A DNA stretch of 64,000 nucleotides from Struthidea cinerea (Eukaryota > Chordata > Aves > Passeriformes > Corcoracidae). The DNA lies in assembly GCA_013397865.1 (NCBI GenBank), contig VZTI01001185.1:187149-251148 (forward strand), in the 5' to 3' direction. Positions 63,801 to 64,000 of the stretch are shown here, one piece after another (position 1 is the stretch's first letter; each line of letters begins with the position of its first letter). The notes beneath the pieces are model-generated. The model ran no database searches, was not told where the DNA came from, and saw nothing but the letters and a program-made list of their open reading frames with translations. A program made the position numbers and the translations under genes.

Positions 63801-64000
63801 TGGAACCTGGTGCCAAGTTCTCAAGGTCTTAAATCAGGGCGCAAGCACAGGGGTCTTTTCTTTGTATGTTATCTCACGTGCTAACAAATGCTTAAAAGCT
63901 CAGTAGGTTAGCTCAGTAGGTTTTCCTTAATAAAATGACTTTAGGAGCCTATTAAACCTCTAACTTTGTCATTATGTTTCCTTTCTTATGGTCATTGGGA
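60864..64000. other. Unique non-coding sequence to the window end
   Basis: No gene is recognised; frames are below about 115 codons. Two perfect short inverted repeats (61620-61643 and 63685-63707) and a 13-bp tandem duplication (63898-63923) are the only regular structures. A GC-richer patch at about 62580-62770 has no recognised identity. Confidence 0.62.
63898..63923 (+). repeat. Tandem duplication of 13 bp (GCTCAGTAGGTT plus one base)
   Basis: Two adjacent copies differing only in the last base (A against T). This is a recent-looking slippage event. Confidence 0.9.

Noticed and set aside
1..64000. CRISPR arrays, bacterial operons, riboswitches, phage or plasmid genes
   Set aside because: The sequence is clearly vertebrate nuclear DNA: CR1 LINEs, solo LTR, CpG depletion, and no dense coding on either strand.

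Overview
The window looks like nuclear DNA of a vertebrate, most probably a bird. It is AT-rich, CpG is scarce outside a few islands of repeat origin, reading frames are short and random-looking, and almost every recognisable mobile element is a CR1 LINE. Several CR1 copies carry the 3' ends typical of birds (short tandem octamers of the ATTCTATG type). There are also LTRs in solo form. I saw no Alu-, L1- or MIR-like sequence. The bird call is an inference from repeat content. I suspect a passerine from the look of one LTR, but cannot prove it.

I find no protein-coding gene or functional RNA gene. The longest open frames are under 200 codons. The longest and best-recognised of them lie in CR1 reverse-transcriptase remnants, and the others match nothing I know. 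The window is therefore intergenic or lies inside one or more very large introns. A few splice-like signals are listed as findings, not as exons.

Layout: 1-15 kb is unique non-coding sequence with a long T tract near 4.0 kb. A decayed CR1 3' end follows at 15.05-15.50 kb, then a CpG-rich LTR-like segment at 17.38-17.77 kb. The stretch 18-25 kb is unique. A CR1 3' end lies at 25.46-25.85 kb. A complete solo LTR on the minus strand lies at 28.457-28.900 kb, with perfect 10-bp terminal inverted repeats and a 4-bp target duplication. A CR1 reverse-transcriptase fragment at 31.88-32.64 kb is interrupted by a GAAGA microsatellite. The stretch 32.6-45.6 kb is unique. An old, decayed CR1 on the minus strand sits at about 45.58-46.03 kb. 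The stretch 46-57.6 kb is unique with small CA and ATT microsatellites. Two CR1 copies point towards each other at 57.58-58.61 kb (plus) and 59.43-60.22 kb (minus), and the rest to 64 kb is unique.

No operon or pathway logic applies. The clearest biology is the repeat record: several CR1 insertions of different lineage and apparent age, a germline retroviral insertion reduced to a solo LTR by LTR-LTR recombination, and a microsatellite that grew from a seed inside a CR1. I did not find a convincing new biological system.
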